In this document: piece after piece, positions 32,076 through 44,248 of the stretch | Layout: each line of letters begins with the position of its first letter | Numbering within the stretch: position 1 is the first letter of the stretch | Origin: Glossina fuscipes | Lineage: Eukaryota > Arthropoda > Insecta > Diptera > Glossinidae | Length of the DNA: 64,000 nucleotides | Reading direction: 5' to 3' | Assembly: GCF_014805625.2 (NCBI RefSeq) | Contig: NW_023998414.1 | Location: 9,888,282-9,952,281 of the forward strand | Position numbers and translations under genes: made by a program | Notes under the pieces: generated by a model | Seen by the model: the letters and a program-made list of their open reading frames with translations, nothing else | Database searches by the model: none | What the model was told of the DNA's origin: nothing

Positions 32076-33904
32076 GGAATCAATAAATTCTAAATTGTAA
32101 ATTTTAATAAAGTTTCTCCAGATTCTACCCATAAAAGATAACTAACTTCCTTCCTAAATATTTAATGTTTTTGTTCTGTTGCTTCATACACTAAAATGTT
32201 ATTTGAAAATTGCTTACGAGACCATTGCAGTAAATCAACGCAATCAGACCATCAGATGTATCTTGTGGAGTCTTTGATTACACTTCTGAAAAATGTTTTT
32301 AGAATATGCGTATAATGATAAGATGTAATTGTCGTGTATGTTATATACAAGGTATATACATTTATCACTAAAAGCATATATGCAATTAAACACCTTACAG
32401 TATAAACATTTCTAAATTAGGGCAACCCTAACAACTCAATATTATTTTTCATTTTTATTCATCGCCTTTTCCTTTCGAGCTTAGAACCGTTTCATGAACA
32501 AACAAAACGCTTATAATTTTCTTTCCTTTAAATAAATCGCTTTCATCAAAATGCGATTCTGCTGTAATTTTGCGGAACGCTTCACAAATAGAGCTAGAAC
32601 GAGCGCTCTCCCAACATCTAAATCGTTATTAAAATTGTTAGTGTTCCTTAAAGTGAAGTATGAGTGCACTCTGAACTATCTGGTTATACGGATAAGGTGA
32701 TAATGTTTATTAAGAGATGATGAGTAAGGATGAATGTAAGTTTTTAAGTAGCTCTAGAGTTTAGTTTTAATCTAAATTAAAAAGTAGTCCCTTTTTACAT
32801 AACACCTTTTTTCACACAGCATTTCCGATTAACAAATTTGATCGATAATGATTTTGCAATTCCTTACTTTCCAGATCCTACAGCATATACAGGTTTCCTT
32901 TAAATGGTAAGTAAAGTATATTTTTAAAAGTAGGTATGTCTGTAATAGAACAACACCTATTTAGATTTCTCAATTACGTTCTCTGCTTTCTAAAGTAACC
33001 TTCATCCAGCTTAACGTATTTATTAATTGACTGCTAGAATGTTTAACAATAATTTTTGCCAGGTTTCGAAATCATCTCAAAAAGATTTCTCTATACTAGG
33101 TATGAGAAGACAAACTCACGTCCGTTGAGAAGAACATGTGTTCCAGGTGTCGAAAGAAACAATCAAGTAGTTTCGTGCACTTGATATTATTACGGAATTA
33201 GTTTAGTTCAATCTTGTCTGCAGCAGCTTGAGCTGTAGGTGGACATCTTTCCAATTTCCAATTGCATCGTCTACGGGCGACTTAGTTTACCAACGATTTA
33301 TTATAATCTGTTGCGGCGCAACATTATCGTGATCAGGAAACATTTCACCGCTTTATTCTCACCAGGGTACCTCAGCTTTAGCGAATTAATAAATTACTGC
33401 GCAAAGTGTCCCTGTGTAAAGCGTGAAAACTTTAAAGCTAATGAAACTAAAACCTTTCGAACAAAATGTTTTGTTTATCTCGGAAAATATCAAATTTTCC
33501 AATTACCGCGAATTCGTTTTGAAGAAACATCGAGAAACATATGAAACGCGATGCTTTGCATGATGCCCGTGCTTTTGCTCATTTAAATTTTTTTGCATGC
33601 GTATGTGTTCGTACGTGCATATGCAACGAGGATGAATTGAGTTTGTGTGGGGGCAATGCATAAAACTTATTCGCAAATTAATCTTATTTGCCAACCATAT
33701 CTCAATTCTCTTATTAATACCATAATAGAGCAAAGATTGGTCATTTTGTCATCATTTTCGGTTTGCGTTGAAACGAAACAAGTCTTTGATCAATTACGTT
33801 CATTGCATCATATATATCATTGTGTATTTTTGTGCCCTACGCAATGCCCAGAAGGACTTGAGAGAAATCCATCTGCTTGTTTTGTACCGATCGATTCGGA
33901 ATCG
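32076..33904. other. Spacer; one unassigned 101-codon frame
   Basis: The plus frame 33239-33544 begins with GTG, is not low complexity (…PISNCIVYGRLSLPTIYYN…) and has three Cys near its centre (CAKCPC). I recognise no family. The rest is AT-rich spacer. Confidence 0.35.
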
Positions 33905-34010
33905 CTCACCGCATCACTTTCTGTTCTGTATTTGTCCGTCCATCAGTCCATCTTGGTTTCCCGTGCTGAGACTATAGGTCGCAAGATATAAATAATTTTT
34001 GAGTTACACT
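33905..34010 (-). repeat. Dispersed repeat family X, fragment
   Basis: On the minus strand TTGCGACCTATAGTCTCAGC is followed by GATGGACTGATGGACGGAC, the same order as at 31.9 kb and 16.3 kb. The plus-strand open frames crossing it are incidental. Confidence 0.58.
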
Positions 34011-34993
34011 TGGAAACGAAACAAGACTTGAAGTTTTATCCGGTTTAGATCGAATCCTTTCGATCTTGGGCTGAAACACCGTATGCCATGCACAATGCTG
34101 TGAGGTGTGAAGTGGCTTGTAACGAAAAGAAATCGGGTAATGTTTTGAGCAATGAACATGATTTGATCGGAACATAAACGATGAAATATTTGATACCAAA
34201 ATTGTTTTCGAAGACAATGTTGTTAGGTTGCCATCGTACTTTCAGCACGCGAGCCGACAAAGCAAAGCAAAATTAACGCATTCCGGTACATATGTTGATC
34301 AATATTAAATATACAATATAGGTTGTCTCGAAAGCGTTACAAACATTTGAAAGTAACGACGAAATAATTGGACATTTCACGGACGCATATACATTTATTT
34401 ATTAGAAATCGATGAAAACTTTATCCTAATATTTATGAGGTTTGATGCATAGTCTCCGATTAGTTGACGAAGAATTGCAAAATGTTTCCTGATTGAAAAG
34501 TTTCGAAGGATAATCTGTTACAATCGCAAGCACAGCGACACGCAACGTAACTATAGTACGTTGCGCTGCTAAAATACATCCAGCGAAAAATGTTCAAACA
34601 AGGCCTCGCTTTCAGCAGCCCCCTATTTCTATTGCATAATAAAGTGACCGGTCGGTCGTTTACAGCTCTGGCTATTCGTAGCGTTTACTTTTTGTTTTGT
34701 TTTTTTCATGTTTTTCTTTCTCGAGGGTTCAGAAATAAGAGGGAAGAGGAGTAGCTCAAAAGGAAAACTTACGGGCCGCAGAGAGCACAGAGCACAAATT
34801 TAGAAGAGGAAAATACTCGCTTAAGCTTTCAAAATTGCGGCCTTTTGATAAAAGTTAGTCATAATTTATATATGTTTGCTAATCGATATTAATATCCCGA
34901 TCGAAAGATTTTTTTACTCAATAGTAAAAAAAAATGCATATGTATGCACTATAGTGCAGGTGTAAACTCCCTGTTCGTTACACCTATTAAATC
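34011..34993. other. Spacer with a strong hairpin at 34541-34565
   Basis: CGCAACGTA (34541-34549) and TACGTTGCG (34557-34565) are perfect inverted repeats around a 7-base loop. ATAGGTTGTCTCGAAAG at about 34316-34333 vaguely resembles a mariner terminus but has no partner I could find. No gene seen. Confidence 0.45.
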
Positions 34994-35193
34994 TACTCGA
35001 TACCGAATCCGTTTGAGTGGCCATAGGGGAGGAATCTTGACTATCGACTCAATGGCCGTGGATTCGAATCGCAAGTGCGTTAGAATTTTTAATAAAAGCA
35101 GAGAGCCTTAGATGCTAGTGCTTTTAAGAGTTTAGTCTTAGAATTTATTTCTCTCGCGAAATTAATATTAATAATAATAATACTCGATATCGA
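34994..35193 (+). mobile_element. SINE family 1, copy at 35.0 kb with target-site duplication
   Basis: The element occupies about 35007-35180. The head reads CCGTTTGAGTGGCC with B box GATTCGAATC. The body GCAAGTGCGTTAGAA, AGAGCCTTAGATGCTAGTGC and TTAGTCTTAGAATTTATTTC is shared with the 28.9 kb copy, and the tail is (AAT)n. The flanks are TACTCGATACCGA (34994-35006) and TACTCGATATCGA (35181-35193), 13 bp with a single mismatch. That is direct evidence of a target-primed insertion. The (AAT)n tail suggests mobilisation by a LINE whose own 3' end is (TAA)n, such as an I-clade element; that is inference. Confidence 0.88.
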
Positions 35194-35901
35194 GAAGTAT
35201 GAAACGGACTCTGTTCTCTTCGATACCTATGCCGTGCATAATCAGTTTACATAGACGCTTCAGACTGCAGCGAGCAGATCGAATGATCACGTCTATCTTA
35301 AGGAGATCGTGATGCAAAACGATTCATAATAACCCAAGTCCAATGGCTTCGTATAAGAGTTGCCCTTTAAAACTTTCGGATAACCAGTTTGCAAATCTAT
35401 AATAGATATTATCAGGCCCATGGCATTTGTATAATCGATCCTAATCGAATTGACCTAATCGGCCTGACAAGAGAAAAATTGGAATCGCGGCTCTATCTCG
35501 TATTTCGATAAAAATATGAATGTATCATATATGGTAAACTAATCGATAAGACAATCCGAGGTTAGAGTTGCGCATAATCATATCACGGCAATCGAAGGAA
35601 GCTAAATAAGCACATAAGCAATGTTTTGTGAAGTTTCTAATTGTACATAAAAGTCTCGTTCGTTCTCCCTTATTTGCCTGCTCTGCTTTCAAAAAAAAAA
35701 AAAGAAACACAGACAATTTTGTTTTTGTAATCATCGTCGAATAAAAGAAATACGAAACTCACAATTGAATTTTCTGGAAAATGAAACATTAAACTACACA
35801 GAAATATTTAAGCAAACAACTCGTCTCCATGCATACCCATTCACTCATCATTGATGCTTGATATTGTACTTGAGCAAGAAAAAATAAAAAAAAAAACAAA
35901 A

Positions 35902-35941
<40 letters not shown>

Positions 35942-36230
35942 ATTAAACAACAAATCTGTTGTATCATTGTATGCCTTAAAATGAAGCATTTTTATTTTGT
36001 TAGCTTATTTTTAAGCCAGAGCAGAGTCGAGTAGAAAAAAATATATTTTTGTTTTTTAATATTCCAACTCTAACACCTACATGCCAGATTATATATATAT
36101 ATATATATATATATATAGCAGGGGATGTAGTAAGTATGTGCCGGTAAATGCTGGTAGTAGTGGTATCAAGCTTACTTGTTTTTGTTGTTACTATAAGCGC
36201 AGAATTTAATTTTCCAATTAAATTTTTAAA

Positions 36231-36270
<40 letters not shown>

Positions 36271-38115
36271 TATTTTTTGCTGTGTTGTGTTGTTGGCCAC
36301 AAAATCCTCGCTTTTGCTACAACAGTAAACTCCAAATTGTGCTCCTTCTCTTCGCGCCGTCCCCGTTATTAGTCTCTTAGAAAAAGTTTTTGCATTTAAA
36401 CTGACATTGGGGAAAATTGCCACAAAAGTGATTGCACAAACCGTCATGAGTTACTTTAACTTGTTGGTTTAAAACAATGAAAGCTAAAGTTGGTTAGTAT
36501 CGTTGCTGTAACGAACGAAAAGCTGAAAACCAACATGAAAATATGTACTTGCCTGTGCATAGCGAGAGAGAGAATATTTGTTTGATCTTCTCTCTTGCAA
36601 CTTTAAGTAAAAATTTATTCACTTATATAACATTGTCGGTTATTAGTTGAGTGGCTAGCGTTAGTTCACCACTATATATAATATAATATGAATGTTTGTC
36701 TATATGCACCTGTATATTTATACGCATATAAATTTTTTTCATATTTTTATATAGATATATATATATATATATATATATATAGTTTTTAATTTCTTGTTCA
36801 AATTGATGTTGGCATTTTAAGTGAATTAGTCGCCAGTCGTTTATTCTATTTCTTACCGTTAAATTATGGGTTTTTTTTTTGTTGTTGTTTCTTTTTTGCA
36901 TTGTATATGCAGTGAATGTATTGGTAAACTTCGCTCCTAAACCTACTGTTTACCTCTACATCACGGTGAATAAATAGTTTTGAGTAAACTTTTTCTTTCT
37001 CTAAGCACAAAAGTCAGTTGAAATTTCGGAATTTGTCATTCAATCTGCACGGTGGCATCAGACAATGTTTGTACAATGACAAATGGTTAAGTCATGAGAG
37101 AGACAAATCGTAAGAGGATTTGTTATAGAAATTTACGAAACTTTTCTCTACCTCATAACAATTCTATCAATTGCATCAGTTCTTTTGTAACATTGCATGA
37201 AATGCTTACCCCCCCCCAAAAAAAAAAAAATAAATAAATAATTGCATGGCTTCCCTGGCCACCAAAACTTCTCTTGTTCATTAAGCAAAATAAAGGAATC
37301 GGCTTCAGAATCAGAAAAAGTTGGTTCCCTTTAAATTCCTTTGCATTTATGAATTAATTAAAAATAATTTTGGAACACTAAACGAACCAAAGCAATCAAA
37401 ATTGGCCAGTGTAATAAGGATGGTCGAAAAACTATTTCTAATGTATGCAGTTACCGCTTAGTAAATAGGTATTGAATGAAGCCACTACCTATCGTGGAGC
37501 GTATAATGTTTCGATGAAGCAGTTTTCTTAATCGCATTATTACGAAAATCGCATATTTAATAAAAACAAGTCCACATAAAAGCTGCTTACTTCTATTGGC
37601 AAACAAAATTTTTCGAAAATATTAAAAAAATCTTAAAAGGTTTCGCTTAAAACAGAGCTGAGGTTTCGCACAAAAATGATAGATGAAATGTTAACGGTAT
37701 AGCAAAACAGTGCCAGAGAATTAATAGCAACATCGGAACAAATTGGGGTAAGCAAGAAGTTTACTTGGACGAGGAGGACTTGAATTGTATTCTTCAAGAA
37801 AACCTATACATAAGATAAGTTAATGCCTCGGACGCAGTTATCTAGATAGGTTCCTTGAGTTTAGAAAAAAAAAACATATTTTCTGTAAATAGTTTTTCTT
37901 ACCATTTTATTTTTATACTTAATCCGCAAGATACAATTGAGACTGTGTATCTTAAATAAGTTTTCGAACTCATGATACCGCTCGCACCACTTTTTGCAGA
38001 AACTATATCAAATGAACTTGTACTAATGTATGTAGCACGTAGGATGGTTTACGATATGCCCATCTATTCCTATACAAATCAATATCAAATCAACTTAGGC
38101 TACAAAGTCAAAGAG
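35194..38115. other. AT-rich spacer with four (TA)n microsatellites
   Basis: (TA)n at 35903-35932, 36090-36117, 36235-36272 and 36755-36780. A C9-A13 junction is at 37209-37230. No gene or mobile element is recognised, and the short frames are driven by these repeats. Confidence 0.6.
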
Positions 38116-38272
38116 CCGTCGCATAGCTGAGTAAATAAAAGTCGCGACTGCCAAGTCGTTGACGATGATGACCGAGTATGGCCGTAGATGCAGTTAGTGT
38201 TCGATCGATAGAGGCGTAATGGCTACTGATAGAGTACCGCACTCACTAGACTGCGCCCACTCGCCTATTTCC

Positions 38273-38318
<46 letters not shown>

Positions 38319-38380
38319 ATCTCCCAAATTTATGGCGGACATCTCCTGAGGGATGGATCACATTAAAAAAAAAAAAAAAA
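38116..38380 (+). mobile_element. SINE family 2, copy at 38.1 kb with poly(A) tail
   Basis: The head reads CGCATAGCTGAGTAAATAAA then AGTCGCGACTGCCAAGTCG, aligning with the 29.2 kb head. The body has GCACTCACTAGACTGCGCC, then the pyrimidine-rich segment, here expanded to a pure (CT)n run (38274-38314). The 3' block reads GGCGGACATCTCCTGAGGGA, followed by 16 A (38365-38380). Copy length is about 265 bp including the tail. The B box is degraded. Confidence 0.7.
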
Positions 38381-39644
38381 GGAAATGGAAGAACAGACCA
38401 AGAGTATTTTGACAGCCATAGCAGTATCTCGAACACAAACGACTTCATACCAAATTCTTGAAAGATGAGCAAAAATTTTAATGCATGTATAAGTTCTAAT
38501 AAGCCTCGCCACATATGAAATTTTTGGAAAAAAAGGTAGCCAACCTCTTAGCAAAAATAAAAATGCGGCCACACAACCATTGGACGAACTGTACGCCAAT
38601 AAATCATTGTCTATATCACGTCTTCTTTAGTAAATTCATCTCTAAGGTCATCATTAACTTGAGTGATAATTCAGTCGCCAATATTATATAATATTGTGTA
38701 AGCGATTTCTTTAATCAAAATTTGTTGCTTTGGGCCTACAACTGGCGGTTGCTGTCCTACATCATTTTAAATTTCCTTTTGAAACAGAATTTAAGTTCTC
38801 TTTGAGCTGCCTTTTAATACGCTATACTTGGAGCATTTAAGGGATTAAAACAGCTGGTATTGCATTTGCTGCAGGCCATAGCTAAAGTGCTGCCTGCTAT
38901 TGTTTGTTTATGGAAAATTTTCCATTTTATTCTTTTAATTTTTTTTTTGTTTATTTTGTTTGTGTTTTTTTTTTTTTTATCCAGTTTAATAAATGCAATG
39001 TCGCGTTTTCAAGTGTAATTACTTGCTAGACCTTTGAGTAAATAAATGCCAGGCATAGAGCAGCTGTACTTTCTTTGTATTACAAAGAACGCAAAGCACA
39101 GCTATGCACAGTTAATATAAGGCAGTGTTTTATTACGGGAAGGATACGGCATTTCACTTATCCTGTATCGTAATCTCTACTAGAGAAAATTTATATTAAC
39201 TAACATATATTTTAAAATTGAATGCCAAGTAAATAAGGATCGGTCTCGAGCCGTTAGAATAAAATTTATAAAAGTTTACGGCTCAGTAACCTTTCGCCAC
39301 AAATTTGACTTTTGCTTAATGTGCCCTTTCAACTCTGCTTACAAGGCTCATTTTATTTTATTTTATTTATGAAAACACTATGTTTGGCAGAAAATATGAC
39401 CGAATACAATAAAATATTTGCTTAATTGCCAAAAACAAAATCCAAATCGTAATCATTTACAAGTTATGTACGGGAAATTAAACATTTGAGCGCATATTTA
39501 AAAAGAAATTTTAATTGTCTAGCAGCTTAGGATCATATCGGTGGTTCGTTACACTCTACACCACTTTTGGTCCAAGCTTATGTAAAGTTGATGCGGGCAT
39601 AGGCAGTATCCAGAGGGATTTGAGATGGAGTCACATTTTGTTAG
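38381..39644. other. AT-rich spacer, no gene seen
   Basis: Contains a short perfect inverted repeat, TCTTTGTA and TACAAAGA, near 39071-39088, and T-rich runs near 38939-38980. Confidence 0.5.
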
Positions 39645-39790
39645 CGTGTTTACTCCGTCTGTCCGTCCTGTTCCGTCTTGTGTTCGGTCTCAATTTTCGA
39701 GTTATTTTGATGAAATTCGGCACAGCGACATGTTTTGAAATTTGAAAGAGTTTCTCTTCTGGCGATTTTGCGCTTTGCCGCAGGCACTTC
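39645..39790 (-). repeat. Dispersed repeat family Y, fragment
   Basis: The plus strand reads CCGTCTGTCCGTCCTGTTCC, later TTTTCGAGTTATTTTGATG and AAATTCGGCACAGCGACATG. The order matches 46.57 kb (CCGTCTGTCCATCTGTCTGT, TTTTTGAGAAATTTTGATG, ACACTGACATCG), and both contain CTTCTGG about 60-70 bp later. Confidence 0.55.
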
Positions 39791-40189
39791 CCACAGTCCC
39801 TAGCGGATATCTTTAGTAAGTTTCATTGTGCATTCCCCAAACAAAAATACTGTAAAAATATTGTATGTGCATCAAGGCGGCCGTTGAGAGCGTTTCGCAA
39901 CGAGCATGTTAATGATTTGTGACGTTAATCATGCGATTAAACAATTGTGAGCTTACGTGCAATTTTGTTTACAATTGCGTGACGCGTAAAGCATAAAATC
40001 GGCCAGGCTTTAGCGCAAACTTTTGAAAAGAAAATAATCAGGCAGAATACTTGAACATGGAAGGGCAGTTTTAGAACGCCTTAGCTGACTCCCTATATAT
40101 AACGACTATGTAAACTAAGGCGTTACATAGGAGGCGGTTTAAAAGGAGATTCGATCCGAATCATTTTTCCGGTATACTAAGCTTGTCTT
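39791..40189. other. Spacer, nothing recognised
   Basis: Ordinary sequence; no gene seen. Confidence 0.45.
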
Positions 40190-40300
40190 GAGATCAAGGC
40201 AGACCAAGGAACGGACGGACAGCCACGTAGGTCTACGTGAAGTCCTTCGCGATGTTGCGTATGTTCGCACAAACGAATTATTAAACTGATTAAAATGATA
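40190..40300 (+). repeat. Dispersed repeat family X, fragment
   Basis: ACGGACGGACAGCCACG is followed by GAAGTCCTTCGCGATGTTGC and GTATGTTCGCACAAAC. The last two align with GCAGCCTTCTGGGTGTTGC and ATGCATTCGCATAAAC at 60.4 kb. Confidence 0.55.
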
Positions 40301-41540
40301 AGAGGAAGGCTCTGATAGGCCGAGTGGCCTAAAACAAATGCCAATTTGTTCGAAACGATATACGAAAAAAAAAAAAAAAAACGAGAACGATTCCCAGACA
40401 CAGACACACACTGGCGTATCCAAAAATCCCCGAGAGATATTCACTAGATAAACTAAAACTCTCTCTACAAAACCTATTTAATATAATTGTAAATATCACG
40501 CATATAGACAAAGGCAAAGTTTGTGTAGACCTCCGAAAGAAAAAGAGACAAATTTTAAAAACATTTATTAATAAAATGTTTATCAAAAAAATAAGCAGTT
40601 TGTGTGTGTGGTAAAGCTGTTGATAGAAAACATAAAACTTTCTTTTCAAACCAGACAAAAGAGTAAAGGTTAGCAGTAATGGTTGTATGCGTGAGTATGT
40701 TTCCTTACCAAATGGTTTTAAAACTTAATGAAAGCAATGACTGGATTACTTTAGCATTTTGTTGATGTTGATTTTCAATTTGTATTCGAGTTTTATTATG
40801 TATTCCTTTTCTTTTTTTTTTTTTTTTGTTTCTCCAACTTTCGGCAAAGTCAACAAAGTGTTAAAGAATTCATAAAAAACAAAAAAGAAGCAAATGTAAT
40901 TTCTGTGGGGTTGGATTTTACATTTATTTCTTTTCCTTTTTTTTTTTTTTTTTTTGTTCTTTTCTCTCAACTACACTTGCGTTTCTCTAACAAGGGACTT
41001 CCACATTTTCAATGTCTCGCTTAACTGTATCAGCACATGTTGATGCGATTTCTCGCTAGTCTGTTGGTTGATTCGCTGGTTAGTTTATGCTCTGATGGTG
41101 AGATTTAAGTTAAAAAAAAAAAAAAAAAAAAAAATTTTTTTTTGCTGCTGATTGTTAATTTCCGGTTCCTTAATTATGTTGATGTTTTTATATATGTTTG
41201 AATGTTTTTGTATATCTCAATATTAACGGAAATTGATGCAATGAACTAAAAAATTTATGTAAATAGTTAACGAGAAATGGATGTCCTCACCCATCAATGT
41301 CAGAGGGATGACGATCCTTTGTTTTTTTTTTCTATTCTGTTTCAGTTATAAAAGCGAAAAACACGCGTCATGATTTTCGATAAGCTTCGTATACTTTCCG
41401 AATCAATGTGAGATTTTCAAATTTTGCCGGCGCGGTCCATGCAAACGATTTACAAACCCCGATAGACCCAGTCTCCAAATTCACTGATTCACTTATTTCT
41501 GCTTATTACGTTTTCGTCTTTTTTTTTTTTTTTTTTTGGT
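40301..41540. other. Spacer with homopolymer runs
   Basis: A and T runs at about 40365-40381, 40812-40828, 40938-40955, 41112-41134 and 41520-41537. The minus frames at 40139-40658 contain Phe runs from these tracts and have no domain. Confidence 0.55.
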
Positions 41541-42060
41541 TATACCGTCACTGAAGAATTCATGAAATTGCTGGGCGAAAAATTGAGCCAACTAACAAGT
41601 CGCAGGCTTTGTTTGAAGCAGTCATACCCTATTGTCATGACTCTGCCGGATAAAGTAGGATCTAAGCCATTCCATGCATGTATCGCAACTTCCCCGTCAA
41701 GTGCTCTCAATTTTTGGCCGTTTAATTAAGAACGTGTATGGCCGGGCATTGTCGTGACAGTCTGTCTGTCAATCAATTGGTCAGACGTTTAACTTAAATT
41801 ACGCGCTTTAATCCAACTAGTTCTTCTCTCTGTTTCAATCGGCTGATGATGCATAATTCCCTTCTCATTCCATCAATCGCGTAAAATGTGCTGCCAATGC
41901 GACCTTTACCCTGGTTTCTGCAGTTTTATCTATCTTGAATCACGATCCTTTTCACGGATTATCGTTGTATATGACTCGTTATTCCGCACCCATCATAACT
42001 TTCTTTAAGAATGTTCGCATTTCGTTCCGGCATCGATTCGCGGACAGAAATTCAATCCAT
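41541..42060 (-). pseudogene. Mariner-like transposase pseudogene (catalytic domain)
   Basis: Read on the minus strand from about 42060: MPERNANI, then FLKKVMMGAE followed by a stop and RVIYN (41964-42015), then DKTAETRVKVALAA, a weak GIMHHQPIE block, HDNARPYT (41733-41756), and AQQFHEFFSDGI (down to 41541). These are, in order, the first catalytic block (Thr-Gly-Asp-Glu in active enzymes), the region before the second Asp, the second catalytic block His-x-Asn-Ala-Arg-Pro and a C-terminal Phe-Phe-x-x-Gly-Ile block. Here the first catalytic Asp is read as Ala (GCG, 41985-41987) and several stops occur. The two catalytic blocks lie 78 codons apart, somewhat short for the family. It is a dead copy; the N-terminal part was not found. 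Confidence 0.78.
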
Positions 42061-44041
42061 TTAGGTTAAAATTTTAAATTTTTCCCATGCAAACGACGCA
42101 AAACATTTTTGTGTCAATTTTTTCTTCAGCAGACCTGGGAAAGGAAAATACCTTAGCCTTTCCCCTTTTCTTTTTTTTTTTTGTAAATTTCATTGAGTTT
42201 CTCAACGATTGCCTTAGTCGAAATGATAGTTTAAAATACAAGGATTTTTCTGATTTGCGAACCAAATTCTGATTTCCAAAATCCCATCACTTTTGACTCA
42301 ATTGTTTTAAATTTTATTAATTCTACGTGGAACGTCGTACATGCATATGGCTTGATAGGCTTGGTATAGTCCCCCTCTACGTAACTCTAAAGCCGTGTAT
42401 AGGGAACTTGGTCGTGAAGTTTCTGCTTAATCTCTTATAAGAAATGCTTTTATTTTTCACGCAAAATGCATAGAATCGGGTAAAAGTTGTTCTAGCTATT
42501 TATAATTACGTAAGCAATTTTTGATAGAGTTGAAGATAGAACTTGGAAGTCGGACGTGTTCCGTATTCCTTGGTCCTTTGGGTGGCCAAGAAACGCGGTG
42601 GTCAATCAATTCGAAAATAATCGCTTGTGATTAACGTGTGGTTGGCTACAAAGCAATCCCTCACTTTGTTTGGAAAGTGACGTCGGAAACTTCAACTCTG
42701 AGAATATATGAACTGTAAAAGAAATGATCCAAAGTCAGTTAAAAAGCGTAAGTGTAAGTCAGCAAACATGCAGAGAATTGCTACGTAAGACAACTAATGA
42801 GTTTGAGCGGCCGGCTAAGTTTAATCGTTTTACATCGATGGCAAATGCCGTGGGCAGAAGAATTCTTTCTCTTATTATGGACGTATTACAAAAGGGTTTA
42901 TTTAAAAAATAATTACAATCGATTTTAGTGATTGTGATGCTACGTTATGGCTTTTGTGGTCGCGTCTAGGCTGGGCTCTAGGATTGTCGAAGTAAAAATT
43001 TCACATCGATCATGATCGATAAGTCATTGTAATCTAACCTTAGAAAGGGATTAAATTTTGTTTAGAAAATCTAGCCGAAAGGCAAGCTGTTCTTATTATA
43101 TGCAAAAGGCCAAGAAAATTCCCTATATGTGTTATGAACAATTTATTTAAAAAAAAAAAAGAAGGGAAAAAATAACAATAAAGCTAAAGCCGTTAGTTGA
43201 CCCACTAGTGGTACATTTTAATTGAGTTAATTATTTGCGGACTAATTGCTATGCTCTGCCTAAAGGGAAAGATCAAATAGATTTGCTATTACGCGAATAC
43301 TTGCTACGTAGAAATAAAGCTTTGTTCGCACTATTCTTAACATAGCATAGCACAGCATAGTTCTTAGCTACTCCAGTGATTCTTTTGCGGAGCCAATACG
43401 AATTTTCACACCTTTTACCTTTGTCACCGCAAAAAAAAAAGGGAGAAAATTTCTTGACTTGGACGCCAAAGGATTGTGTTTTATTTTTGCCCCTTTTTGT
43501 TTTTTTCACTTACTTTGATACACGATAAGCAAACTTTTCACACTTTGAGCGTGTACTTGAATAAAACTACTTTTTTGCTTGCATAGAATATTTTCTAATA
43601 AATTCTTATATGTAGATGTAATGTATGCTCATTCATAACGAAAGTCATATGCCTGCTTGTGTGCGTGTGTGTGTGTGTGTGTATGCGTTTGGGTACATGT
43701 AATATACATGCCCATTTATATGCGCATACATTCTAAGCATAGAAGCGGACAAACAAACAAATAAACGAACGGAATGAAAAACAAAAAAAAATAAAAAAAA
43801 TATCCTGTTGCTTAGGCAGTAAATATACTTAAAAAATTCTGTTGTTGTTGCATAATAAAACTATAAGGTACACAAACATTTTTGCAATGCGTATATACAT
43901 ATGTTTATGTATTGGACATGCCTACGTATCATACGTCCGCTGTTGTAAATACGCAAATACACCTCACTTTTCACACAATGACTATGAACGTGGTGGCAAA
44001 TTTGTGGCAGTAACCATGTGGTAGCGTTTAGTACCATTTTA
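42061..44041. other. Spacer, no gene seen
   Basis: Has short T/A runs (42168-42182, 43148-43160, 43430-43440) and a (GT)n run near 43664-43682. The plus frame at 42724-42912 is unassigned. Confidence 0.5.
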
Positions 44042-44177
44042 CATATATATATATATATGTGCATTTATATATGTATATATGTATATGCATATATACGTAC
44101 GTATGCATGTATTTGTGTATGTATGTATGTATGTATGTATATGTATGTGTATATGTATATGTATGTATATATATGTA

Positions 44178-44247
<70 letters not shown>

Positions 44248-44248
44248 C
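44042..44248. repeat. Compound (TA)n(TATG)n(GT)n microsatellite
   Basis: About 207 bp of alternating purine-pyrimidine steps: TA, TATG, then TA again (44186-44211), then GT (44226-44247). Tyr/Ile/Val/Cys-rich open frames arise on both strands and are artefacts. Confidence 0.97.

Noticed and set aside
33647..33991. 114-codon plus frame with Cys residues
   Set aside because: Its second half is the reverse of a family X repeat (GACGGAC blocks); no domain and start unsupported.
34316..34340. Mariner-like terminal sequence ATAGGTTGTCTCGAAAG
   Set aside because: No matching inverted end or transposase was found nearby; the resemblance is short.
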